Shown here piece by piece: positions 18,391-26,614 of a DNA stretch of 64,000 nt; the first letter of the stretch is position 1; each line of letters begins with the position of its first letter. The DNA is from Streptomyces poonensis. GTDB taxonomy: Bacteria; Actinomycetota; Actinomycetes; Streptomycetales; Streptomycetaceae. The stretch covers positions 139,811 through 203,810 of the forward strand of contig NZ_BMVW01000006.1 of the NCBI RefSeq assembly GCF_014650915.1, in the 5' to 3' direction. The notes under the pieces were generated by a model, which saw nothing but the letters and a program-made list of their open reading frames with translations, was not told the DNA's origin and made no database searches. Position numbers and translations under genes: made by a program.

Positions 18391-19023
18391 AGGTTTGCGG
18401 CGAAAACATCCGTATGGGCGGATGTGCTCCTCGGTCGAAGTCGACTGAATCCAGCCGCAACCATGGCCGCATCCGTAACGGCGGCCACTCGGGAAACATC
18501 TGCCGGTCCCGCCGCCCACGACCTACCGATTCCGGCCACACGCCCTCCTCGGGCGCGTGCCTGAGCGGGCAACGCCCACTTCGGCCTGTCCCGCTGGTGG
18601 TGCCCGTTCCGGCTCACCTCCCCCCTCCCAATGGCGCGTCCGCCTCGGACGCGTCAGCCGCCCCGGCCGCCCTCGGCCCGACGGGACCCTGCCGTGCGAG
18701 TCGGCGGCGCTTGCTCAGGTCCGTCTCACGCCGGTGACGCCCCCGGTCTCGGTTCGCCTCTTCCGGTGCTCCGTCCATGCCGGGTCAGTGGCTCTTCGGG
18801 TTCCCGTCGTCGCCTTCGGTCTGCTTCCGGTCCCCGTCTTGTCTCGTCCCCGATGACGGCGCTCTGGCCCCTTCCTGCTGCCGTGCTCTCGGCCGTCCGG
18901 CGAGTCGCTCCGGGCGGCGGGCCGTACATGACGCCGACCGGCCGGGGATCGCACCGGTCCGCAGGGGTAGTCGGTCACCGAGGCGCAGTCCGCGCAGTCC
19001 GCGTTCCGCGACCCCACGTGGCT

Positions 19024-19044
19024 CTTGAGTGGAATAGACTCAAC
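19024..19044. promoter_or_regulatory. HAIR element (HspR operator) of clpB
   Basis: CTTGAGT-N7-ACTCAAC matches the HAIR consensus at 13 of 14 positions. It lies about 75 bp upstream of the clpB GTG and overlaps TAGACT, a possible -10 box. It places clpB under the HspR encoded 7 kb upstream. Confidence 0.92.
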
Positions 19045-19118
19045 TTTGTGGACGTTGCCCAAGTCAGTGTGGCGCCGGCAACAGCTGAGCGAGGCCGAGC
19101 AAGGAGGAGAAGGCGAAC

Positions 19119-21743
19119 GTGGACGCCGAGCTGACCAACAGGAGCCGGGACGCGATCAACGCGGCCGGTAACCGCGCCGTGTCCGAGGGGCACGCGGACC
19201 TCACCCCTGCCCATCTGCTCCTCGCGCTGCTCCAGGGGCAGGACAACGAGAACATCATCGATCTTCTGGCGGCCGTCGACGCCGACCAGGCCTCCGTGCG
19301 AGCGGGCGCCGAGCGCGTCCTCGCCGGGCTGCCCAGCGTGACCGGCTCCACCGTCGCACCGCCCCAGCCCAACCGTGAACTGCTCGCCGTCATCGCCGAG
19401 GCGCAGGCCAAGGCGAAGGAGCTGGGCGACGAGTACCTCTCCACCGAGCACCTGCTGATCGGCATCGCCGCGAAGGGCGGCCAGGCCGGTGACGTACTGT
19501 CCGGTCAGGGGGCCACGGCGAAGAAGCTGCTGGAGGCCTTCAACAAGGCGAGGGGAGGACGCCGGGTGACCACAGCCGATCCCGAGGGTCAGTACAAGGC
19601 CCTGGAGAAGTTCGGGACCGACTTCACGGCGGCGGCCCGCGAGGGCAAGCTCGACCCGGTCATCGGCCGGGACACCGAGATCCGCCGTGTGGTGCAGGTG
19701 CTGTCGCGCCGCACCAAGAACAACCCGGTGCTGATCGGTGAGCCCGGTGTCGGCAAGACCGCCGTCGTGGAAGGGCTTGCCCAGCGCATCGTGAAGGGCG
19801 ACGTGCCCGAGTCGCTGAGGGACAAGCGGCTCGTCGCGCTCGACCTGGGGGCCATGGTCGCCGGGGCCAAGTACCGCGGTGAGTTCGAGGAGCGGCTGAA
19901 GACCGTCCTCGCCGAGATCAAGGACTCCGACGGGCAGATCATCACCTTCATCGACGAGCTGCACACCGTGGTGGGCGCGGGGGCCGGCGGGGACTCCGCC
20001 ATGGACGCCGGGAACATGCTCAAGCCCATGCTCGCCCGCGGTGAGCTGCGCATGGTCGGCGCGACGACCCTCGACGAGTACCGGGAGCGGATCGAGAAGG
20101 ACCCCGCCCTGGAGCGCCGCTTCCAGCAGGTGCTGGTCGCCGAGCCCACCGTCGAGGACACCATCGCCATCCTGCGCGGGCTGAAGGGCCGCTACGAGGC
20201 CCACCACAAGGTGCAGATCGCGGACAGCGCGCTGGTCGCCGCCGCCACCCTCTCCGACCGCTACATCACCTCCCGCTTCCTGCCCGACAAGGCCATCGAC
20301 CTCGTCGACGAGGCCGCCTCCCGGCTCCGTATGGAGATCGACTCCTCGCCCGTCGAGATCGACGAGCTCCAGCGCGCCGTCGACCGCCTCCACATGGAGG
20401 AGCTGGCGCTCGGCAAGGAGACCGACCAGGCCAGCCGGGAGCGGCTGGAGAAGCTGCGCCGCGACCTCGCCGACAAGGAGGAGGAGCTGCGCGGCCTCAC
20501 CGCCCGCTGGGAGAAGGAGAAGCAGTCCCTCAACCGGGTCGGCGAGCTGAAGGAGAAGCTCGACGAGCTGCGTGGGCAGGCGGAGCGCGCTCAGCGCGAC
20601 GGTGACTTCGACACCGCGTCCAAGCTGCTGTACGGCGAGATCCCGGCGCTGGAGCGGGACCTGGAGGAAGCCTCCGCCGCCGAGGAGGAGGCCGCCAAGG
20701 ACACGATGGTGAAGGAGGAGGTCGGCCCGGACGACATCGCGGACGTGGTCGGCTCCTGGACCGGCATCCCGGCCGGGCGGCTGCTGGAGGGCGAGACCCA
20801 GAAGCTGCTGCGCATGGAGGAGGAGCTCGGCAAGCGGCTCATCGGGCAGAGCGAGGCCGTACGGGCCGTGTCCGACGCCGTGCGCCGCACCCGGGCCGGG
20901 ATCGCCGACCCCGACCGGCCCACCGGGTCCTTCCTCTTCCTCGGCCCGACCGGTGTCGGCAAGACCGAACTGGCCAAGGCGCTCGCGGACTTCCTCTTCG
21001 ACGACGAGCGGGCCATGGTCCGCATCGACATGTCGGAGTACAGCGAGAAGCACAGCGTGGCCCGGCTCGTCGGCGCGCCCCCCGGGTACGTCGGCTACGA
21101 GGAGGGCGGCCAGCTGACGGAGGCGGTGCGCCGCAGGCCGTACAGCGTGGTCCTGCTGGACGAGGTGGAGAAGGCCCACCCCGAGGTCTTCGACATCCTG
21201 CTCCAGGTGCTCGACGACGGGCGCCTCACGGACGGCCAGGGCCGCACGGTCGACTTCCGCAACACGATCCTGATCCTGACCTCCAACCTGGGCAGCCAGT
21301 TCCTGGTGGACCCGCTGACCAGCGAGGTGGAGAAGAAGGAGCAGGTGCTGGAGGTGGTCCGGGTCTCCTTCAAGCCGGAGTTCCTGAACCGCCTCGACGA
21401 CCTCGTGGTCTTCTCCGCCCTGTCGAAGAGCGAGCTGGAGCGCATCGCCCGGCTCCAGATCGACCGGCTCGCCAAGCGGCTCGCCGACCGCCGGCTCACC
21501 CTGGACATCACGCCAGAGGCGCTGGCCTGGCTCGCGGACGAGGGGCTCGACCCGGCGTACGGCGCCCGGCCGCTGCGCCGCCTCATCCAGACCGCCATCG
21601 GCGACCGCCTCGCCAAGGAGATCCTCGCGGGCGAGGTCAAGGACGGCGACACGGTGCGGGTCGACGCCTTCGGCGACGGCCTGATCGTCGGCCCGGCGAC
21701 GGGTGCGGCGGGTGCGACGGGCGCGACGGGCAAGACGCTCTGA
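19119..21743 (+). CDS. clpB: ATP-dependent disaggregase ClpB (Hsp100)
   Basis: 874 residues; GTG with AAGGAGG upstream. The N domain (about 1-145) has the Clp repeat fold, followed by AAA+ module 1 with Walker A GEPGVGKT (about 207) and IITFIDELHTVVGAG, the coiled-coil M domain (about 400-520), and module 2 with GPTGVGKT (about 609), VLLDEVEKAHPEVF and the sensor-2 GARPLRR. The M domain identifies ClpB rather than ClpC. It extracts polypeptides from aggregates together with DnaK/DnaJ/GrpE, whose operon is in the same window and under the same repressor. The C-terminal GATGATGATGK tail is low-complexity. Confidence 0.98.
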   Translation: MDAELTNRSRDAINAAGNRAVSEGHADLTPAHLLLALLQGQDNENIIDLLAAVDADQASVRAGAERVLAGLPSVTGSTVAPPQPNRELLAVIAEAQAKAKELGDEYLSTEHLLIGIAAKGGQAGDVLSGQGATAKKLLEAFNKARGGRRVTTADPEGQYKALEKFGTDFTAAAREGKLDPVIGRDTEIRRVVQVLSRRTKNNPVLIGEPGVGKTAVVEGLAQRIVKGDVPESLRDKRLVALDLGAMVAGAKYRGEFEERLKTVLAEIKDSDGQIITFIDELHTVVGAGAGGDSAMDAGNMLKPMLARGELRMVGATTLDEYRERIEKDPALERRFQQVLVAEPTVEDTIAILRGLKGRYEAHHKVQIADSALVAAATLSDRYITSRFLPDKAIDLVDEAASRLRMEIDSSPVEIDELQRAVDRLHMEELALGKETDQASRERLEKLRRDLADKEEELRGLTARWEKEKQSLNRVGELKEKLDELRGQAERAQRDGDFDTASKLLYGEIPALERDLEEASAAEEEAAKDTMVKEEVGPDDIADVVGSWTGIPAGRLLEGETQKLLRMEEELGKRLIGQSEAVRAVSDAVRRTRAGIADPDRPTGSFLFLGPTGVGKTELAKALADFLFDDERAMVRIDMSEYSEKHSVARLVGAPPGYVGYEEGGQLTEAVRRRPYSVVLLDEVEKAHPEVFDILLQVLDDGRLTDGQGRTVDFRNTILILTSNLGSQFLVDPLTSEVEKKEQVLEVVRVSFKPEFLNRLDDLVVFSALSKSELERIARLQIDRLAKRLADRRLTLDITPEALAWLADEGLDPAYGARPLRRLIQTAIGDRLAKEILAGEVKDGDTVRVDAFGDGLIVGPATGAAGATGATGKTL

Positions 21744-21771
21744 CCGCCACACGCGCCCCGCGCGTCGCGCC

Positions 21772-21796
21772 GCCCGGTGGCGCCGGGCCACCGGGC
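21772..21796 (+). terminator. Terminator-like hairpin after clpB
   Basis: A 9-bp perfect stem (GCCCGGTGG / CCACCGGGC) with a 7-nt loop lies 28 bp after the clpB stop. No U tract is present. Confidence 0.55.
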
Positions 21797-21923
21797 CCGC
21801 CGGGCTCCCCGCGGCCCGGCAGCGTAATTCCGCCAAGGGCTGAGCAACCCTCCGGGACGGGGGTTGCCAGGGCCCTCCCCGCATGGGGCAGGATGGCGGA
21901 ATCCGTACGAAGGGAAGAACACG

Positions 21924-22448
21924 GTGAGCATCGACCCGTCCTCGATTCCGAATTTCGGGGGCCAGCCACAGCCGCAGCCGCAAGGACCGGCGGGCCCCGT
22001 CGTCCCGGATCAGGATCTCGTGAAGCAGCTCCTGGACCAGATGGAGCTGAAGTACGTCGTCGACGACGAGGGTGACCTCGCGGCGCCGTGGGAGCAGTTC
22101 CGTACGTACTTCATGTTCCGCGGCGAGGCCGAGCAGCAGGTCTTCTCGGTGCGGACGTTCTACGACCGGCCGCACCAGATCGACGAGAAGGCCCAGCTGC
22201 TCGAGGCGATCGACGACTGGAACCGCCGCACCCTGTGGCCGAAGGTCTACAGCCACACCCACGACGACGGCTCCGTCCGCCTCATCGGCGAGGCGCAGAT
22301 GCTGATCGGCACCGGCGTCAGCCTGGAGCACTTCGTGTCGTCGACGGTGAGCTGGGTGCGGGCCGCCATCGAGTTCGACCGGTGGCTCGTCGAGCAGCTC
22401 GGCCTCGCGGAGGACGTCGACGAGGCGGAGAAGCCCGAGGACGAATAG
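21924..22448 (+). CDS. YbjN-domain protein
   Basis: 174 residues from a GTG with GAAGGGAAGA upstream. A Gln/Pro-rich N-terminus (about 30 residues) precedes a single YbjN domain (Pfam 'putative bacterial sensory transduction regulator', structurally like type III secretion chaperones). It is recognised by LDQMELKYVVDDEGDL, TYFMFRGEAEQQVFSV, NRRTLWPKVYSHTHDDGSV and SSTVSWVRAAIEFDRWL. YbjN proteins are cytosolic and thought to modulate other proteins' stability or signalling; their molecular role in actinobacteria is unknown. The gene stands alone between clpB and a convergent glycosyltransferase gene. Confidence 0.8.
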   Translation: MSIDPSSIPNFGGQPQPQPQGPAGPVVPDQDLVKQLLDQMELKYVVDDEGDLAAPWEQFRTYFMFRGEAEQQVFSVRTFYDRPHQIDEKAQLLEAIDDWNRRTLWPKVYSHTHDDGSVRLIGEAQMLIGTGVSLEHFVSSTVSWVRAAIEFDRWLVEQLGLAEDVDEAEKPEDE

Positions 22449-22485
22449 TCCGGGGACGAGCAGTCCGCGCCGCGGTGGCGTGCCG

Positions 22486-23694
22486 TCACAGGGACGTGCG
22501 TCCGTGCACGACCAGGAACGCCCCGTAGAAGAACGAGAGCCCGGCCAGGGCGGCGACCACCACGGTCGCGTGCCAGGGCCGGGCTCGCGCCGTCCGTACC
22601 AGGGCCCGGGCGGCCGGCAGCAGCAGCGGGAAGGCCGGCAGCAGGAAGCGCGGCTTGCACGCGAAGAAGCCGGAGCCGCCGACCGCGATCAGCAGCAGCA
22701 CGCCCGCGTACACCAGCAGGACCAGCGGCGGGCGGTCGGCGAGGAGCAGCGCGAACAGCACGACCGTCACCGCCACGACCACCATCGCCATGGCGTACTC
22801 GAAGCGGCCCCCCTTCATCAGCTGCTCCCCGGCGAACCGCCAGGCACCCACCCCGAAGTCGTACGTCGATCCCCAGCCCCGCTGCACCGCGAAGTACCCG
22901 CCGAGCGGATCGCCCGTGCGCACCCCCACCCACAGCACATAGCCGCACCAGCCGAGCGGCGCCAGCGCGGCGCCCGCCCACAGCCCGCCGGGGACGTCGC
23001 GGCCGCGCCGCCGTATCACCTCGTACGCCGCCGCCGCGAGCACCGCCGCCGCCACCGCCATCCCGTTCGGCCGGGACACGCCCGCGAGCGCCGCCAGCGC
23101 GCCCGCCCACACCCAGCGCCCGGTGAGCACCGCGTACAGGGACCAGGCCGCGAAGGCGGTGAGCAGGGGTTCGGTGTACGCCAGCGACAGCACGACGGAG
23201 TGCGGGAGCAGCCCCCACAGCAGCACCAGCGCGACACCGGTCCCGCGGCCGTACAGCCGTGCCCCGATCGCGTACAGCCCGCAGGCGGCGGCCCCGGCGG
23301 CCGTCCAGGAGACCAGCAGACCCGCCGCGCCGCCGCCGATCGGCAGGATCTCGGTGAGCGCCCGCACCAGCCCGGGGTAGAGCGGGAAGAACGCCAGGTC
23401 GTTGGCGACGCCGAACCAGGCGTGCTTCACCCGCCCGTAGCCGTCCTCCGCGATCCCCAGGTACCAGAGGGAGTCCCAGGAGCGCGCGAGCACGTCGAAC
23501 GGGTCCCGGCCGGCCCCCTGGGCCAGCGCCACGACGACGGCGACACCGATGAGCCGGGCGGCGAGGAAGACCCCGAGCGCCAGCACGATCGCGGGCGGCC
23601 GCTCGGGTACGGACCGGGCGCGGGCGGGCGGTCGCCGGGCACCCTCCTGAGCCTGCGCCGGCACGGTGCTGACGGGAGTCACACCGGGAACCAT
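22486..23694 (-). CDS. Polytopic membrane mannosyltransferase (PIG-V-like, GT-C fold)
   Basis: 402 residues with about ten membrane segments. After the first segment comes SWDSLWYLGIAEDGYG and then DLAFFPLYPGLVRAL, the WD-xxxY-xxIAxxGY...FFPLYP signature of PIG-V/GT76-type polyprenyl-phosphomannose-dependent transferases. A later SRPNG motif is also typical. It probably transfers a sugar from a lipid carrier on the outer face of the membrane, but acceptor and donor are not evident. No clear ribosome-binding site precedes the ATG at 23694; an internal GTG six codons later is an alternative. It converges with the YbjN gene. Confidence 0.72.
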   Translation of the reverse strand: MVPGVTPVSTVPAQAQEGARRPPARARSVPERPPAIVLALGVFLAARLIGVAVVVALAQGAGRDPFDVLARSWDSLWYLGIAEDGYGRVKHAWFGVANDLAFFPLYPGLVRALTEILPIGGGAAGLLVSWTAAGAAACGLYAIGARLYGRGTGVALVLLWGLLPHSVVLSLAYTEPLLTAFAAWSLYAVLTGRWVWAGALAALAGVSRPNGMAVAAAVLAAAAYEVIRRRGRDVPGGLWAGAALAPLGWCGYVLWVGVRTGDPLGGYFAVQRGWGSTYDFGVGAWRFAGEQLMKGGRFEYAMAMVVVAVTVVLFALLLADRPPLVLLVYAGVLLLIAVGGSGFFACKPRFLLPAFPLLLPAARALVRTARARPWHATVVVAALAGLSFFYGAFLVVHGRTSL

Positions 23695-23752
23695 GCGTCC
23701 GGTTAATCGGATTTGCCAGCTTTACACGCCAGTAATGTCCGGAATCACACCC

Positions 23753-24976
23753 CTAGAAGGCCGCCCTGAGCCGCTTGACCGCCTCCTGAAGCACCTCCAC
23801 CTGCTTGCAGAAGGCGAACCGGACGAAGGGCGCGCCGGCCTCGCGGTCGTCGTAGAAGACGGCGTTCGGAATGGCGACGACACCCGCCCGCTCCGGCAGC
23901 GCACGGCAGAAGGCGAAGCCGTCCGACTCGCCGAGCGGCCGGATGTCGGTGGTGACGAAGTACGTGCCCGCCGGGCGGAACACCCGGAACCCCGCCTCCG
24001 CGAGCCCCGCCGCGAGCACGTCCCGCTTGGCCAGCATGTCCGCGCGGAACGCCGCGAAGTACGTCTCCGGCAGCGCGAGCGCCTCGGCGACCGCGTACTG
24101 GAAGGGCCCCGACGAGACGTACGTCAGGAACTGCTTCGCCGAGCGCACGGCGGACACCAGGGCGGGCGCCCCCGTCACCCAGCCGACCTTCCAGCCGGTG
24201 AACGAGAAGCTCTTCCCCGCACTGCCGATGGTCACGGTCCGCTCGCGCATGCCGGGGAAGGTCGCGAGCGGCACGTGCTCGGCGTCGTCGAAGACCAGGT
24301 GCTCGTACACCTCGTCGGTCACGACCAGCAGATCGCGCTCGACGGCCAGTTCGGCGATCGCCGCGAGCTCGTCGCGGGTCAGGACGGTCCCGGTCGGGTT
24401 GTGCGGGGTGTTGACCAGCAGCAGCCGGGTGCGGTCCGTGACCGCGTCACGCAGCTCGTCGAGGTCCAGCCGGAAGGAGGCGCCCTCGTCGTGGACGTGC
24501 GGGCGGAGCGTCACCGGCACCCGCCGGGCGCCCGCCATCGCGATGCACGCCGCGTACGAGTCGTAGTACGGCTCCAGGGCGACCACCTCGTCGCCGGGCT
24601 CCAGCAGGGCCAGCAGCGACGCGGCGATCGCCTCCGTCGCGCCCGCCGTGACGAGCACCTCGGTGTCGGCGTCGTACAGGAGCCCGTACCGCCGCTCCTG
24701 GTGCGCCGCCACGGCCGCGCGCAGCTCGGGGACGCCGGGGCCGGGCGGGTACTGGTTGCCCCGTCCGTCGCGCAGCGCCCGTACGGCCGCCTCCCGGATC
24801 TCCTCCGGGCCGTCCGTGTCGGGGAAGCCCTGGCCCAGGTTGATGGACCCGGTGCTGAGGGCCAGTGCCGACATCTCGGCGAAGATCGTCGTCCCGAACT
24901 CGGCGAGCCGGCGGTTCAGCGGGGGACGGTCGGGGTGACGTACGGGCTGCCCTACGGGGCGTGGGCTGGAGGTCAT
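23753..24976 (-). CDS. PLP-dependent class I/II aminotransferase (kynurenine/methionine aminotransferase type)
   Basis: About 407 residues from the ATG at 24976 (AGG 9 nt upstream); ATGs at 24985 and 24994 are alternatives. Fold-type I features are intact: SINLGQGFPDTDGP, YPPGPGVPELRAA, VNTPHNPTG, VTDEVYEHLVFDD and the Schiff-base lysine motif SAGKSFSFTGWKVGW, with the C-terminal substrate arginine in VRFAFCK. Closest by motif to the family that includes methionine and kynurenine-glutamine aminotransferases and YbdL/DapC-like enzymes; substrate cannot be fixed from sequence. It stands alone and is not linked to the kynurenine genes 15 kb away. Confidence 0.85.
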   Translation of the reverse strand: MTSSPRPVGQPVRHPDRPPLNRRLAEFGTTIFAEMSALALSTGSINLGQGFPDTDGPEEIREAAVRALRDGRGNQYPPGPGVPELRAAVAAHQERRYGLLYDADTEVLVTAGATEAIAASLLALLEPGDEVVALEPYYDSYAACIAMAGARRVPVTLRPHVHDEGASFRLDLDELRDAVTDRTRLLLVNTPHNPTGTVLTRDELAAIAELAVERDLLVVTDEVYEHLVFDDAEHVPLATFPGMRERTVTIGSAGKSFSFTGWKVGWVTGAPALVSAVRSAKQFLTYVSSGPFQYAVAEALALPETYFAAFRADMLAKRDVLAAGLAEAGFRVFRPAGTYFVTTDIRPLGESDGFAFCRALPERAGVVAIPNAVFYDDREAGAPFVRFAFCKQVEVLQEAVKRLRAAF

Positions 24977-25134
24977 GGCCGTCATCCTGCGCACAAGCTC
25001 TGGACTTGCTCAACTCTGCTTTGGCGCGAAGGCGGCGAGGGCATCCCCGTGTCACGCAAGAAGCGGGGGACCGGTTCCGGGCCCACGGGGGGCCACGGGG
25101 GGACCGCTTCGGGGGAAGAAAGGTGGGTGACGCC

Positions 25135-25455
25135 ATGACACTCGCGCTGATCGGCATCATCCTGGCGGTCATCTGCATCACCGTGGTCGGGGCCGTGGCG
25201 GCCACCGTCCGGAGCAGCGCAGGCCGGAACAGGGCGGTACGTCGGGGCAGCACCGGTTCGCGGGCGCGGTCGGGCGGCGGCTCCGTGCGGTCGTCGTCGG
25301 ACACGGGCGGCAGCTGGTGGGCCGGTGACAGCAACTCCGGCTCGGGTTCGGACTCGGGCTCCGGCTCGTGCGACAGCGGCGGCTCGTCCTCGTCCTCGTC
25401 CTGCGGCGGCGGATCCTCCTGCGGGGGCGGCGGCGGATGCGGCGGAGGCAGCTGA
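25135..25455 (+). CDS. Small membrane protein with Gly/Ser/Cys-rich tail
   Basis: 106 residues; ATG with AAAGGTGGG upstream. One N-terminal membrane segment (LALIGIILAVICITVVGAVAAT) is followed by an Arg/Ser-rich stretch. The tail is low-complexity and made almost only of Gly, Ser and Asp, with four evenly placed cysteines (CDSGG, CGGGSSCGGGGGCGGGS). Unknown function. Similar Gly/Cys-rich membrane proteins occur widely in Actinobacteria, and this one lies upstream of the DUF2617/spermidine-synthase-like pair. The tail could be disordered, metal-binding or disulphide-linked. Its composition makes homology claims unsafe. Confidence 0.6.
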   Translation: MTLALIGIILAVICITVVGAVAATVRSSAGRNRAVRRGSTGSRARSGGGSVRSSSDTGGSWWAGDSNSGSGSDSGSGSCDSGGSSSSSSCGGGSSCGGGGGCGGGS

Positions 25456-25910
25456 CACGGCAGGCCGTCACGACCGGCACGACCGACGAGTGCCCGCGGG
25501 GAGGTGAGACCTTCCGGCGGGCACTCGCCGTGTGAAGAGGTGTGCCCGGGACGTATGCGCTTTCGGCCGCCCGGCGGGACATGTGGGAGACCACACGTAT
25601 CAGCAGGTAACAGGGCGCACCGGGAGCACTCCGGCGTCGCGGGCGCACGCCCGGTTGAACAGTTGAGCTGGGGAGCCCCCCGGGGGATGGAAACCCTACG
25701 AAGATGGGTAAAAACGCTGTGGCGGCGCCACAGTTCATGATTCCCTATAAATCACCAACGCAGCCCCCGGACGTCCTCACCCGACAGGCCTGACCGGGCT
25801 GATCAGACCGAATCGGACGTCCCCATCCAGCTGGCCGGCCGGGCATCTCCCGGTGCCGAACGGGGCGCGCCGGATCCACTCCACCCTTTGCGTGCTTGCG
25901 GAGCCGACCC
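25456..25910. other. Intergenic region with hairpin and AT-rich patch
   Basis: A hairpin (25487-25527) follows the Gly/Cys-rich gene. The remainder has no credible gene. An AT-rich patch at about 25700-25765 (TGGGTAAAAACG and ATTCCCTATAAATCACC) is the most likely promoter region for the DUF2617 gene. Confidence 0.45.
25487..25527 (+). terminator. Hairpin after the Gly/Cys-rich membrane protein gene
   Basis: An 11-bp perfect stem (CGAGTGCCCGC / GCGGGCACTCG) encloses a 19-nt loop that can itself pair (AGGT...ACCT). It lies 32 bp after the stop codon. A U tract is lacking. Confidence 0.55.
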
Positions 25911-26429
25911 ATGCTCACGACTCTGAACACCTCCTACACCGACACGAGCGCGGCCGACCTCGCCTGGGCCCTGGGCCGCGAGCCGCTGCCCGCGCTCGCC
26001 ACTCTCGACCTGGAACTGCCGGACGCCCGGCTCCAGTTGAGACTGCTCGGGGCATCGCACCAGGTGATCCTGGAGGAGGAGCGGGGCACGTGCTCGGAGA
26101 CGGTCGCGTGCATCCCGGGGTCCAGCACGCCGCTGCCGCTCGGCGTGGCCAAGCGGGTGGGCAACTGGGAGTACGAGTTCGCCGCCCGTGTGGAGATGCT
26201 CTCGCCGGGCTGTTTCGCAGGCCGCGCCCAGGAGTTGCTGGGCCTCGTCTCCGACCATCCCCACGGACTCGCGGGTGTCTTTCCCGGCAGCCCCCACGCC
26301 TTCACCGCGATGCTCGTCCAGCGCCACCGGGGGCAGGTCCACTGGCACACCTGGCACGCGTACCCGCAGGACGGCCAGTTGGTGGCCACCAGGACGAGGG
26401 TGGGGGTGCGGGTGCCGGCGGTGGTGTGA
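25911..26429 (+). CDS. DUF2617 family protein
   Basis: 172 residues; ATG with GGAG upstream. Cytosolic, without signal or membrane segments. DUF2617 signatures include LDLELPDARLQLRLLGASHQV, the mid-region KRVGNWEYEFAARVEML and FPGSPHAFTAMLVQ followed by WHTWHAYPQ. In many Streptomyces genomes I recall DUF2617 next to a membrane spermidine-synthase-like gene, DUF350 and DUF4178 genes (a PspA/YjfIJKLM-like module). Here only the spermidine-synthase-like partner is present. The molecular role is unknown. Confidence 0.75.
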   Translation: MLTTLNTSYTDTSAADLAWALGREPLPALATLDLELPDARLQLRLLGASHQVILEEERGTCSETVACIPGSSTPLPLGVAKRVGNWEYEFAARVEMLSPGCFAGRAQELLGLVSDHPHGLAGVFPGSPHAFTAMLVQRHRGQVHWHTWHAYPQDGQLVATRTRVGVRVPAVV

Positions 26430-26614
26430 CCCGAGGTGAGGCGCTGACCGGTGGGTGACGGTACGTCATACAGCGGCGTCAAGGGGCCTGGCCGCGTACG
26501 GGAAGCGGAGCGCCGAGGGGGAAGCCCCCGCAAACACCCAGCACTCCACAACGCCGTTCTTTCCACACGTGTGGGTGACGGAGTGCGCCGCAGGCGTGAC
26601 GTAGCGTTCCCAGC

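Larger units (their letters stand above)
18306..19118. other. Gene-free interval of about 800 bp upstream of clpB
   Basis: Apart from a hairpin at 18350-18390 and the HAIR operator close to clpB, no open frame here shows convincing start sites, codon bias or recognisable protein sequence. The middle (about 18400-19000) has lower GC skew at third positions than the flanking genes and could be a decayed gene or untranslated sequence. Confidence 0.45.

Noticed and set aside
18975..22331. 1100-codon open frame opposite clpB
   Set aside because: It is the mirror of the clpB coding frame and has no recognisable domain.
23753..24976. Aminotransferase as part of the kynurenine pathway
   Set aside because: It is 15 kb from the kynurenine genes, separately transcribed, and its substrate cannot be fixed from sequence.
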